Assembly (NCBI GenBank): GCA_964650705.1
Contig: CAZYUJ010000020.1
Location: 1 to 6,736 of the forward strand
Direction: 5' to 3'
Length of the DNA stretch: 6,736 nt
Source: Faeciplasma sp964650705
GTDB taxonomy: Bacteria; Bacillota; Clostridia; Oscillospirales; Ruminococcaceae
Shown here in pieces: positions 1-5,205 of this stretch. The translations under genes were made by a program, and so were the position numbers. The number at the start of each line of letters is the position of its first letter. Positions within the stretch are counted from its first letter, which is position 1. Under the pieces are notes generated by a model. The model was given only the letters and a program-made list of their open reading frames with translations, searched no databases and had not been told where the DNA came from.

Positions 1-608
1 TTTGTCAATACGAGAATATCAAGATCGCTCCATCCCAATCTGAAATCGTTCAGAATAGATGAGCCATACATATAAATCGACGGTTCACAATCCGAGAGAA
101 TACCGCTGATTTCACGAACCATAGTATTGATAGCGAGCTGTCGGTCTTTTCGCTCTGATCCTGCAGGATGCAGAATGTACTTCTGATTCGGGTAATTCAG
201 TTCCTCAATAAGAGCATCTGCGATAAATCCGTATTTCTCGTAAAGTGCTCTCGGTGCCAGACCCTTTTCATCGTCTGCTCGGAACGTAGATACTGATATT
301 TCCTTCGTTCTGTCTAAATTGGCAAGGGCTTCATCCATGAGTATTGAAGCTACACCACGGCGACGGTATTCGGGCGCAACAGCAAGACAGCAGATCATGT
401 TGTGTCCTCGTGAGAACAGCATAACACCGGCAATCTCGTTTTCGTCCTTTACACAGATAGCCTGTCTCTTGCCCATGAATTTGAGAACGGTGGCTCGATG
501 CTCGTTTAGCTTCTCTTGCGTTTCCAGACCGGGAAAGTTCCACCGAACCTGCGTTACAAGGCTCATCCATTTTTCAATATCTTCGGGTACTCCATAAAAG
601 AGCTGCAC
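1..608 (-). CDS. GNAT acetyltransferase fused to a nucleotidyltransferase domain (3' end outside window)
   Basis: The reading frame is open from a GTG at 608 to the window edge (202 codons seen). Residues 1-147 look like a GNAT N-acetyltransferase, which transfers acetyl from acetyl-CoA to an amine: the acetyl-CoA loop is seen as LAVAPEYRRRGVAS (75-88) and the usual late motif as ALYEKYGF (121-128). After a linker of about 30 residues, the same frame carries the opening of a polymerase-beta-like nucleotidyltransferase: Gly182-Ser183, then Ser194-Asp195-Leu196-Asp197, matching the GS...D-x-D metal-binding pattern of aminoglycoside adenylyltransferase-like proteins. GTG is chosen because no ATG exists in frame after the upstream stop and GGAGG lies 9 nt before it. 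The gene starts 36 nt after the Nudix stop, so cotranscription is likely. The substrate is unknown; an aminoglycoside-like role is inference only. Confidence 0.82.
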   Translation of the reverse strand, partial: MQLFYGVPEDIEKWMSLVTQVRWNFPGLETQEKLNEHRATVLKFMGKRQAICVKDENEIAGVMLFSRGHNMICCLAVAPEYRRRGVASILMDEALANLDRTKEISVSTFRADDEKGLAPRALYEKYGFIADALIEELNYPNQKYILHPAGSERKDRQLAINTMVREISGILSDCEPSIYMYGSSILNDFRLGWSDLDILVLT

Positions 609-644
609 AGCATTTCGCCTCCATTCATAACTCAATTTATAATT

Positions 645-1133
645 TTATCCCAAGTATTTTTTTAATGCGTTAATATGCATTAAAAAAATACTTTCCGGTG
701 AATTCTCAACAATCTTTTTCAATTCATCTTTTTGCATCCAACGAATGTCTTTTGTTTCATCTGTCCGCTCAGCCAATTCGCCTTCTGCTTCACAAATGAA
801 TGTGCTTAAAATTATTGAATAGGCGCCAGACAGATTTTGTGTCACACAATAAGGCGAAAACATGATTGTTATATTTCCACTAACATCTAAATAGTTGCTT
901 TCATTCTCACCTTGAATCTTTGTAACTTGTAATCCGGTCTCTTCCCATACCTCTCTTCGCAATGCTTCAAAAATATTTTCATATTCTCTAATTTTGCCAG
1001 CAGGGATTTCTAACAAACCATTTGTTCCATCCGTAGTATTTTTTTCTCTTGTTTGTACTAAGATGAAATCTTTATTTTCAATCTTTTTAACGATAATCGC
1101 TCCTACTGCAGGAATTGCAAATATCTCTTTCAT
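645..1133 (-). CDS. Nudix hydrolase
   Basis: This encodes a protein of 162 residues. Nudix enzymes cleave nucleoside diphosphates linked to another moiety, using a divalent metal held by the Nudix box. The full box G-x5-E-x7-REUxEExGU is present, starting GKIREYE (residues 46-52 from the chosen start) and ending REVWEETGL (60-68), with all catalytic glutamates intact. The PAG just before the box resembles the ADP-ribose/nucleotide-sugar pyrophosphatase group, but the substrate cannot be fixed from sequence. The ATG at 1133 is preferred over GTG 1148 and ATG 1145 because GGAG sits about 7 nt upstream of it. The gene is visibly more AT-rich than the SLOG, GAF/BTAD and sigma genes, which hints at separate acquisition. 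It is followed 36 nt later by the GNAT fusion gene and probably shares its transcript. Confidence 0.93.
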   Translation of the reverse strand: MKEIFAIPAVGAIIVKKIENKDFILVQTREKNTTDGTNGLLEIPAGKIREYENIFEALRREVWEETGLQVTKIQGENESNYLDVSGNITIMFSPYCVTQNLSGAYSIILSTFICEAEGELAERTDETKDIRWMQKDELKKIVENSPESIFLMHINALKKYLG

Positions 1134-1171
1134 GTCTATCTCCATCACTGTACATAAATGAATTTACTAAG

Positions 1172-1200
1172 ATTCAAGTTCAACTGTTTACGCAACTCAA
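1172..1200 (-). promoter_or_regulatory. weak candidate promoter for the Nudix gene
   Basis: On the minus strand TTGAGT (1200-1195) and TTGAAT (1177-1172) are separated by 17 bases. The -10 matches consensus at four of six positions, so this is only a tentative call. Read-through from the upstream XRE gene is an alternative, since no U-tailed terminator separates the two. Confidence 0.25.
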
Positions 1201-1225
1201 TTTTGATCGTTCGCAATATGCTTCT

Positions 1226-1247
1226 GAATATCGGCACACCGATATTC
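1226..1247. repeat. perfect 9-bp inverted repeat directly after the XRE stop codon
   Basis: GAATATCGG, CACA, CCGATATTC forms a perfect stem with a 4-base loop, and it abuts the TAA of the small XRE gene. On the minus strand no U-run follows it, so it is not a typical intrinsic terminator. It may be an mRNA-stabilising 3' hairpin or a dyad operator upstream of the Nudix gene. Confidence 0.7.
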
Positions 1248-1463
1248 TTACGCATTTTCATCTGGTAAGACGATCTCTGCGATGTCGCCAATATCGCAGT
1301 TGAGCGCAAGACAGATTTTTACCAACACCTCGGTATTGACATTATCATTATGTCCCATTTTGGTAATCGAAGATTGGCTGACACCGGCAAGTGCCATAAG
1401 GTCTTTCTTTTTCATATCACGGTCAATGAGAAGTTTCCAAAGTTTCTTATAACTGATAGCCAT
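1248..1463 (-). CDS. small XRE/Cro-type helix-turn-helix regulator
   Basis: This is a protein of 71 residues made of little more than one Cro/C1-type helix-turn-helix domain. Helix 2 and the recognition helix are seen as KKDLMALAGVSQSSITKM (about residues 19-36), followed by the usual LVKICLALNCDIGDI helix pair (47-61). The length and form resemble the YozG-like group of single-domain DNA-binding proteins. ATG at 1463 has GGAGG 8 nt upstream. A strong promoter lies just before it and is overlapped by a palindrome, which suggests autoregulation (inference). It lies between the SLOG gene upstream (90 nt gap) and the Nudix gene downstream, and the same 10-bp half site recurs upstream of the Nudix gene, so it may control that gene as well. 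Confidence 0.93.
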   Translation of the reverse strand: MAISYKKLWKLLIDRDMKKKDLMALAGVSQSSITKMGHNDNVNTEVLVKICLALNCDIGDIAEIVLPDENA

Positions 1464-1507
1464 TGTGTTTACCTCCGGTATTTCAGTATTTCAAATGATT
1501 TCATCTC

Positions 1508-1536
1508 ATTATACCACAAAAACATTGCGTTCGCAA
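1508..1536 (-). promoter_or_regulatory. sigma-A promoter of the small XRE gene
   Basis: On the minus strand TTGCGA (1536-1531), a 17-base spacer and a perfect TATAAT (1513-1508) lie about 45 nt before the ATG at 1463. Transcription should begin near 1501, leaving a short leader with GGAGG. Confidence 0.8.
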
Positions 1537-1538
1537 TG
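1523..1538. promoter_or_regulatory. palindromic operator over the -35 of the XRE promoter
   Basis: CATTGCG-TT-CGCAATG is a perfect 7-bp inverted repeat with a 2-base centre that covers the -35 hexamer. This placement is typical of a repressor site. The 10-bp half CGTTCGCAAT (1528-1537) recurs at 1208-1217, upstream of the Nudix gene. The small XRE protein is the obvious candidate ligand, but that is inferred from proximity. Confidence 0.6.
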
Positions 1539-1553
1539 GTTCTGGCGTGATTG

Positions 1554-2042
1554 TTAGAATAAGTTTACAGTTTCAGCCTCGTTCGCAAGGTTGATAACCG
1601 TTTTTCCTTGCTCCATAGCATACTTTACCGTCTGCCAAGCACCGCCGCTTTCTCGCTCAATGCAACACACGACAAGATCAGAGCGATCAACCATTTCACG
1701 GTTTCGGATTTGATATGCCGCCTTGTGGTGTGCTGCAGATGCCGCATCGGAAACCTCGATATAACTGTAGTAGTCCTCAAATGATTCTTGGTTATTCAGA
1801 TACTCAGCAGTAGGATACGGCAATACCAATGTGAGAGCGCTGTTGTGGTCGCCTACGGCTTTTCTTGTGCGCAACACAGCAGAAGATGCGTACTGATCGA
1901 AGTCGCCGCTACGCCCCACTATGAAGTCCACATACTCCTTCGTGTTTATCAACTGTCGTATCAGACTTTCAAGCCTCTGCTCGATAAGAAAAGGACGGTC
2001 GATCATCCTATGTCCGAAGAAGGACACCGTAAAAATGTTCAT
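1554..2042 (-). CDS. SLOG-fold nucleotide-binding protein (DUF1273/YpsA-like)
   Basis: This encodes 162 residues of a SLOG/YpsA-like Rossmannoid protein. Visible motifs are FFGHR at the N-terminus (8-12), GRSGDFDQYA (43-52), a strand-ending LPYP (74-77), RNREMVDRSDLVVC (113-126) and GGAWQTVKYA (133-142). These match the phosphate- and nucleotide-contacting loops of SLOG proteins, which are thought to bind nucleotide-derived or ADP-ribose-like ligands. The biochemical role is not established. AGGAG lies 11 nt before the ATG, a little far but usable. The gene has a long leader (about 250 nt from the predicted start site) with a terminator-like hairpin about 20 nt before the start codon, so expression is probably controlled within the leader. 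The XRE gene follows 90 nt downstream with its own promoter. Confidence 0.85.
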   Translation of the reverse strand: MNIFTVSFFGHRMIDRPFLIEQRLESLIRQLINTKEYVDFIVGRSGDFDQYASSAVLRTRKAVGDHNSALTLVLPYPTAEYLNNQESFEDYYSYIEVSDAASAAHHKAAYQIRNREMVDRSDLVVCCIERESGGAWQTVKYAMEQGKTVINLANEAETVNLF

Positions 2043-2061
2043 ATCAAAATATGCTCCTTAT

Positions 2062-2097
2062 TAAAAATGCCCACCGAACAAATCATGTCCGGTGGGC
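2062..2097 (-). terminator. terminator-like hairpin in the SLOG leader (attenuator candidate)
   Basis: GCCCACCG (2097-2090 on the minus strand) and CGGTGGGC (2076-2069) form an 8-bp GC-rich stem with a 13-base loop, followed by ATTTTTA. The AGGAG of the SLOG gene lies only a few bases beyond. Read on the plus strand the same stem is followed by TTTCTC, a poorer tail. Because it sits between promoter and ribosome site, it either ends a free-standing small RNA or attenuates the SLOG gene. Confidence 0.65.
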
Positions 2098-2290
2098 TTT
2101 CTCAATGACTCGGCTATCCTCTAAATCCCTTACGGGCAACTGAGCCGGTTCTTACCGCATATAGCGGATCGTCGCAGCCCTTATTCTGTTCGGTATGTGT
2201 ATAGCGGTCATATAAGAAACAATTTTTAGTTTGACATGGCTTGTTTACGCCCTATCCAAATACTATAAGCACGAAAATTTGCATAATATA
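2062..2290 (-). ncRNA. candidate structured leader RNA or small RNA upstream of the SLOG gene
   Basis: About 230 nt lie between the predicted start site (near 2290) and the terminator-like hairpin, with no credible coding sequence. Several helices can be drawn on the minus-strand RNA. ACCGCUAUA pairs with UAUA(U)GCGGU, nine pairs with one bulge, and has a competing local CCGC/GCGG stem. CGGCU pairs with AGCCG and encloses a CCC-GUAA-GGG hairpin. The final stem is 2069-2097. GGGCU at 2180-2176 could pair with AGCCC at the base of the final hairpin and so act as an antiterminator (speculative). I do not recognise it as a known riboswitch class. The 2043-2392 gap also contains the divergent promoters. 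Confidence 0.45.
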
Positions 2291-2297
2291 GATTTAT

Positions 2298-2326
2298 AGT
2301 ATAGCACAAAACGGAAACAATATCAA
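2298..2326 (-). promoter_or_regulatory. sigma-A promoter for the SLOG leader
   Basis: On the minus strand TTGATA (2326-2321), a 17-base spacer and TATACT (2303-2298) form a near-consensus promoter. The predicted start is near 2290, about 250 nt upstream of the SLOG start codon. Confidence 0.75.
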
Positions 2327-2364
2327 TAGTCTGTGGAAATTTTGTTTGAATATTTATAGACTAT
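2326..2364. repeat. spaced inverted repeat between the divergent promoters
   Basis: ATAGTCT (2326-2332) and AGACTAT (2358-2364) are a perfect 7-bp inverted pair 25 bases apart. One arm touches the -35 of the minus-strand promoter and the other runs into the -10 region of the plus-strand promoter, so a bound regulator could control both. Chance occurrence in AT-rich DNA is possible. Confidence 0.35.
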
Positions 2365-2371
2365 ATATAAT
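2342..2371 (+). promoter_or_regulatory. candidate promoter of the 112-residue XRE gene
   Basis: TTGTTT (2342-2347), an 18-base spacer and TATAAT (2366-2371) predict a start near 2378, only about 15 nt before ATG 2393. A second possible promoter, TTGTTT-17-TATAAG, lies at 2241-2269. Confidence 0.55.
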
Positions 2372-2392
2372 GCAAAAAGGATGGATAAGGCT

Positions 2393-2731
2393 ATGAGCGA
2401 AATTGCAAAATCAGTTGGTCAGCGAATCAGAAACTACAGAACCAGACAAGGGTTAAGCCAAGAAAAGCTTGCTGAAATGTCCGGGTGCCACCCGACTTAT
2501 ATCGGTCAGCTCGAACGTGGCGAGAAGAACGCAACTCTTGAAAGTATTGAAAAGATCGCTGCCGCTTTGAACGTATCTTTGTCAAAGCTCTTTGAGAAGC
2601 TGGGCGGGCAGGAGGATGAAACCAGGGATATACCCCTTGAGTGTTACGAATTTCTCTCCGCAAAAACTAAAGAGGAGCAGGAGCACCTATACCGTATTCT
2701 GCTTGAAATGGACAAGTACAAGAGAAACTGA
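2393..2731 (+). CDS. XRE-family transcriptional regulator
   Basis: This encodes 112 residues. A complete Cro/C1 helix-turn-helix domain occupies about residues 9-67, including GLSQEKLAEMSGCHPTYIGQ, then the ERGEKNATLESIEKIAAAL segment typical of SinR/immunity-repressor-like proteins. The C-terminal 40 residues are a short charged helix (EEQEHLYRILLEMDKY) that may dimerise. ATG 2393 is chosen over ATG 2381 because AAGGATGG lies 8 nt before it, whereas 2381 has purines directly abutting it and no spacing. The gene faces away from the SLOG leader, shares the divergent control region and ends in its own strong terminator, so it is a single-gene unit. Regulation of the divergent SLOG transcript is plausible but inferred. 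Confidence 0.93.
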   Translation: MSEIAKSVGQRIRNYRTRQGLSQEKLAEMSGCHPTYIGQLERGEKNATLESIEKIAAALNVSLSKLFEKLGGQEDETRDIPLECYEFLSAKTKEEQEHLYRILLEMDKYKRN

Positions 2732-2736
2732 AAGTT

Positions 2737-2772
2737 AAAAGGATACCGCCAATGACGGCGGTATCCTTTTTT
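2737..2772 (+). terminator. intrinsic terminator after the 112-residue XRE gene
   Basis: AAAAGGATACCGCC (2737-2750) pairs perfectly with 2757-2770 across the 6-base loop AATGAC, and a six-T run follows. This is a very strong rho-independent terminator six nt after the stop codon. Confidence 0.93.
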
Positions 2773-2892
2773 GCGTCTTTGCGGCACCTATCCATATTTG
2801 TCTCGCAGTATGCAAAGCATAAACGCTGAACCTTCGGATATAACCCCAACAAAAGCAAAACGAATACGCTGTTTCCATATATTTTTCGCAAA

Positions 2893-2932
2893 AAGCGTAA
2901 AATTCTGTAATATCCTGTCGAATTAAGCGTAA
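2893..2932. repeat. AAGCGTAA direct repeat upstream of the second plus-strand XRE gene
   Basis: AAGCGTAA occurs at 2893-2900 and 2925-2932, 32 bases apart (about three helical turns), just upstream of the candidate promoter. It is a possible operator pair for one of the XRE proteins; the motif is short, so the call is weak. Confidence 0.3.
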
Positions 2933-2941
2933 GCACTTGGG

Positions 2942-2969
2942 TTAGTAAAACTGCCTTTTCGCCTACAAT
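2942..2969 (+). promoter_or_regulatory. candidate promoter of the 104-residue XRE gene
   Basis: TACAAT (2964-2969) is a good -10, with a weak -35 TTAGTA (2942-2947) 16 bases upstream. It leaves a leader of about 20 nt that contains the ribosome site. Confidence 0.4.
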
Positions 2970-2994
2970 ATATAGTGGAGAGGTGGTGAGGCAA

Positions 2995-3309
2995 GTGGAT
3001 ACTAAGTTTATTCGTGATAGGATTACGCAGTTAAGGATACAAAAGGGTGTATCTGAGTACAAAATGAGCTATGATCTCGGTCATAGCCGCAGTTACATAT
3101 ACAATATTTCTTCCGGTAAATCTTTGCCTCCCATGGCAGAGTTCCTTGAAATTTGTGATTACTTTGAGATTACCCCAAGCCAGTTTTTCAACGATGCAGC
3201 AGACAACCCGGCATTACTGCAATCTGCCATCGAAGAACTCAAGAAGCTCGACGATGACGATCTGATGCTCGTAATAAGCAATACCCGTCGGCTAAATAAA
3301 GACAAATAG
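2995..3309 (+). CDS. XRE-family transcriptional regulator
   Basis: This encodes 104 residues. A helix-turn-helix domain of the Cro/C1 type spans about residues 5-66: KGVSEYKMSYDLGHSRSYIY carries helices 2 and 3, followed by ISSGKSLPPMAEFLEICDYF. The C-terminal third is acidic (KKLDDDDLMLVI) and helical. GTG 2995 is preferred because AGGTGG lies 8 nt before it. In-frame GTGs at 2983 and 2986 have poor spacing, but cannot be excluded. The gene is a separate unit between two strong terminators. The form is common in clostridial genomes and in mobile elements. It is unlike the 112-residue neighbour outside the fold, so the two are not a recent duplication. No target site is assured. Confidence 0.9.
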   Translation: MDTKFIRDRITQLRIQKGVSEYKMSYDLGHSRSYIYNISSGKSLPPMAEFLEICDYFEITPSQFFNDAADNPALLQSAIEELKKLDDDDLMLVISNTRRLNKDK

Positions 3310-3341
3310 TAATTTTATGAGCCGACTTTCAAAAAAATGAT

Positions 3342-3389
3342 AAGACTGCGAGACGTTCGGCATATTTCCCGAAGTTTCGCAGTCTTTTT
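3342..3389 (+). terminator. intrinsic terminator after the 104-residue XRE gene
   Basis: AAGACTGCGA (3342-3351) pairs with TCGCAGTCTT (3377-3386), with an inner TTCGG/CCGAA helix, and a TTTTT run follows. Confidence 0.88.
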
Positions 3390-3393
3390 CTTG

Positions 3394-3399
3394 TATAAT
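3394..3399 (+). promoter_or_regulatory. -10 element for the GAF/BTAD regulator
   Basis: A perfect TATAAT lies 34 nt before the ATG at 3434. The -35 region falls inside the preceding terminator stem and matches poorly, so an activator may be needed (inference). Confidence 0.4.
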
Positions 3400-3433
3400 A
3401 TAAAGAAAAAAGCAAAAAAGGAGGAAGTAGCGT

Positions 3434-4846
3434 ATGGCTAAATTATTCGGCGGTTTCTTCAAGCAAATTGAAAAGCCGCAATCCGTTCATCCCCCGTCCG
3501 TTCTGCAGGAGTTCTCGCAGTATGACAGCGAGTATATAGCTTATTGCATTGAACAGGAACAAGCCATCAGCAGGCTTGAAGCGGGATTACATACAAACGA
3601 CGACCCGGAGCTGATCGCCAAGAAAGCATTGGCATCTGCGTGTGAGTTTTATGGAGCAGATTGGGCTGGCATCATTGAGCTTGATCTGGAACTCAACATC
3701 TGGACTAACGGATGGTGGCATAACACCGACCCTCAAATTAAGTCCCTTCAAAAGCTGCAGGAATTTGAGAGCCTTATGGTTATGCCGAGCATCGTGGAGG
3801 CTGTTAAGAAGCAAAAGCCCATCATCATTACCGACATTGAAGATATAGCGAAATCTTCTCCCAAGGAGTATCAAGTTTATAATAGGCTTGATGTCAAATC
3901 TGTTATGGCGGTGCCTTTCGGACCCAAGCCGATGGGCTTCCTTGCCGTCAGAAACCCTAAAAAGTATACGACTCGGACAAGCACTCTCAATACGCTTGCC
4001 TATGTCATTCATCGTGCCATCGCACAGAAAAACACAATGGATAGAGTCAGAATGGCTCTGTCCCCGGATGAAATAAAGACCGACAACGACGTTATCATCA
4101 ACTTCTTTGGCGGCATAGAAATTACAACGTCGGCAGGCGTATGGAAGGAAAACGACTTCAATTCGCCCAAAAGCAGCCGTGCCGTTGCGTATATTTTGCT
4201 TCAAAGCAAATTGGCACACTCGGCGTTAGCCATTGCCGATGCGCTGTATCCCGAAGAAGGTTCTGACGTTGACATTATAAATAAGAACATTCGTGGTTAT
4301 ATATACCGCTTTAGAAAGTCGTTTGAGCCTATATGCAAACACAAGCTCATAGAATATACGCCGAACGGCTATAGAATGAATCCATTGCTCAATGTTATGA
4401 CAGATCTGCAGAAATTTGAAAGACTGTGGAAACAGGCTCAGCAGGACATTCCTATTCCTCAAAAAGTTCACACCTTAAAACACGCCATCAAGCTGTATAA
4501 AGGTCATGTGTTAGGAGCTGCCTGTGATGACCATTGGATCGTTGGCATCGCCACGGATTACAAGATGAAGTATATTGCCATGGTAAATGAGCTGCTGTCG
4601 ATCTTCGCAGAGTTTGATGACTATGATGCAGTACATCATTTTGCGGCGAAGTCTATCGAGCTTGTGCCCGAAAACGTAAAGGCGCATTATTGGCTCGTAT
4701 ATGCCATCTATCATTCCAGCGCCGTTGCACTTGCAAAAAAGGAAGTTCAGAAGGCAAAAAGCCGATTAACCACCGATGAATATGAAACGCTCAAGAACAT
4801 CATACACAAGGATGACTCGCTTCCTTATGGACAACTATTTGACTAA
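3434..4846 (+). CDS. GAF-winged helix-BTAD transcriptional regulator
   Basis: This encodes 470 residues in three parts. Residues 57-200 look like a GAF sensory domain: an ACEFYGADWAGIIELD strand (70-85), a long middle helix, and SVMAVPFGPKPMGFLAVRNP (156-175) ending in a helix. Residues 222-317 resemble the OmpR/SARP-type winged helix: IINKNIRGYIYRFRKSFEP (281-299) as the DNA-reading region and IEYTPNGYRM as the wing. Residues 322-460 match the bacterial transcriptional activator domain (BTAD), a helical TPR-like module with LYKGHVLG and DHW signatures (355-367). It should be a cytosolic one-component regulator that senses a ligand through GAF. AAGGAGG lies 9 nt before the ATG. The protein starts with a 50-residue lead containing a probable helix and no signal peptide. 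It ends in its own strong terminator, so it stands alone. Its target and ligand cannot be told. Confidence 0.85.
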   Translation: MAKLFGGFFKQIEKPQSVHPPSVLQEFSQYDSEYIAYCIEQEQAISRLEAGLHTNDDPELIAKKALASACEFYGADWAGIIELDLELNIWTNGWWHNTDPQIKSLQKLQEFESLMVMPSIVEAVKKQKPIIITDIEDIAKSSPKEYQVYNRLDVKSVMAVPFGPKPMGFLAVRNPKKYTTRTSTLNTLAYVIHRAIAQKNTMDRVRMALSPDEIKTDNDVIINFFGGIEITTSAGVWKENDFNSPKSSRAVAYILLQSKLAHSALAIADALYPEEGSDVDIINKNIRGYIYRFRKSFEPICKHKLIEYTPNGYRMNPLLNVMTDLQKFERLWKQAQQDIPIPQKVHTLKHAIKLYKGHVLGAACDDHWIVGIATDYKMKYIAMVNELLSIFAEFDDYDAVHHFAAKSIELVPENVKAHYWLVYAIYHSSAVALAKKEVQKAKSRLTTDEYETLKNIIHKDDSLPYGQLFD

Positions 4847-4865
4847 AAATCAAACGATCTAAGCG

Positions 4866-4911
4866 ACAGAGGGTACGAATCTTAAAAACGGTTCGTACCC
4901 TCTGTTTTTTT
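4866..4911 (+). terminator. intrinsic terminator after the GAF/BTAD gene
   Basis: ACAGAGGGTACGAA (4866-4879) pairs perfectly over 14 bp with 4892-4905 across a 12-base loop, followed by a run of seven Ts. Confidence 0.93.
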
Positions 4912-4924
4912 GTCGAAAAATGAC

Positions 4925-5039
4925 CATTTGACTCTCGTGCGACACCCCATGCGACTTTCGTGCGACACCTCTTTTTCTCATTTGACTCTCGTGCGACGCA
5001 AACGGGGGTCATTTGACTTTCATTTGACTCTCGTGCGAC
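4925..5039. repeat. tandem 19-bp repeats CATTTGACTCTCGTGCGAC
   Basis: Three exact copies lie at 4925-4943, 4979-4997 and 5021-5039. A variant copy at 4948-4966 differs at three positions, and a partial CATTTGACTTT sits at 5010-5020. Starts at 4948, 4979 and 5010 are 31 bases apart. They could be protein-binding iterons, remnants of a dispersed repeat family, or recombination sites. The spacers are unrelated and too few and uneven for a CRISPR. Confidence 0.88.
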
Positions 5040-5064
5040 TTTGAAACGACACCCGCAAGTTAGC

Positions 5065-5087
5065 CTTTAGGGGCAAAAGCTCTAAAG
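5065..5087 (+). other. small stem-loop between repeats and orphan terminator
   Basis: CTTTAGGGGC-AAAA-GCTCTAAAG forms a nearly complete stem with one bulged G and one G-U pair. It has no U-tail. It may be part of a short non-coding RNA that ends at the terminator at 5132-5173. Confidence 0.35.
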
Positions 5088-5131
5088 ACTTATTTACGGG
5101 GGTTTATATTTTGACCTACATATTCCTTAAC

Positions 5132-5173
5132 AGGGGTGCTTTTGCAACACGCAGAAGCACCCCTTCTTTTTTT
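5132..5173 (+). terminator. intrinsic terminator with no gene in front of it
   Basis: AGGGGTGCTT (5132-5141) pairs with AAGCACCCCT (5155-5164), with an added TGC/GCA inner helix, and TTCTTTTTTT follows. It lies about 95 nt before the sigma-like gene, so it either ends an unseen small RNA or attenuates that gene. Confidence 0.88.
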
Positions 5174-5175
5174 AT

Positions 5176-5204
5176 CAGCCGTAGTACAGTACACGGCTGC
5201 CGTG
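5176..5204 (+). promoter_or_regulatory. two mutually exclusive hairpins upstream of the ribosome-site stem
   Basis: CAGCCGT (5176-5182) pairs with ACGGCTG (5193-5199). Alternatively CACGG (5192-5196) pairs with CCGTG (5200-5204). The two cannot form together because they share 5193-5196. Confidence 0.45.
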
Positions 5205-5205
5205 A

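Noticed and set aside
331..570. Minus-strand 79-codon frame over the GNAT region
   Set aside because: It is another frame of the same strand and carries no GNAT motifs; the true frame starts at GTG 608 and is open to the window edge.
319..597. Plus-strand 92-codon frame
   Set aside because: It lies opposite the GNAT domain, whose minus-strand protein has clear family motifs; the plus frame has none and no ribosome site.
1226..1247. Intrinsic terminator after the small XRE gene
   Set aside because: The stem is perfect but no U-tract follows on either strand, so it was kept only as an inverted repeat.
2810..2930. Short plus-strand frame (about 38 codons) between the XRE genes
   Set aside because: No ribosome site lies upstream and the composition looks random; it starts just after a terminator without a promoter.
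2667..3062. Minus-strand 131-codon frame
   Set aside because: It crosses the perfect terminator hairpin and two plus-strand genes, and shows no recognisable domain.
4800..5012. Minus-strand frame with repeated ARESN peptides
   Set aside because: The peptide repeat is only the translation of the 19-bp DNA repeats, and the frame runs through a terminator into the GAF/BTAD gene end.
4925..5039. CRISPR array
   Set aside because: Repeats are 19 bp, one is degenerate and one partial, spacings are uneven (down to 11 bases between starts), and no cas gene is near.
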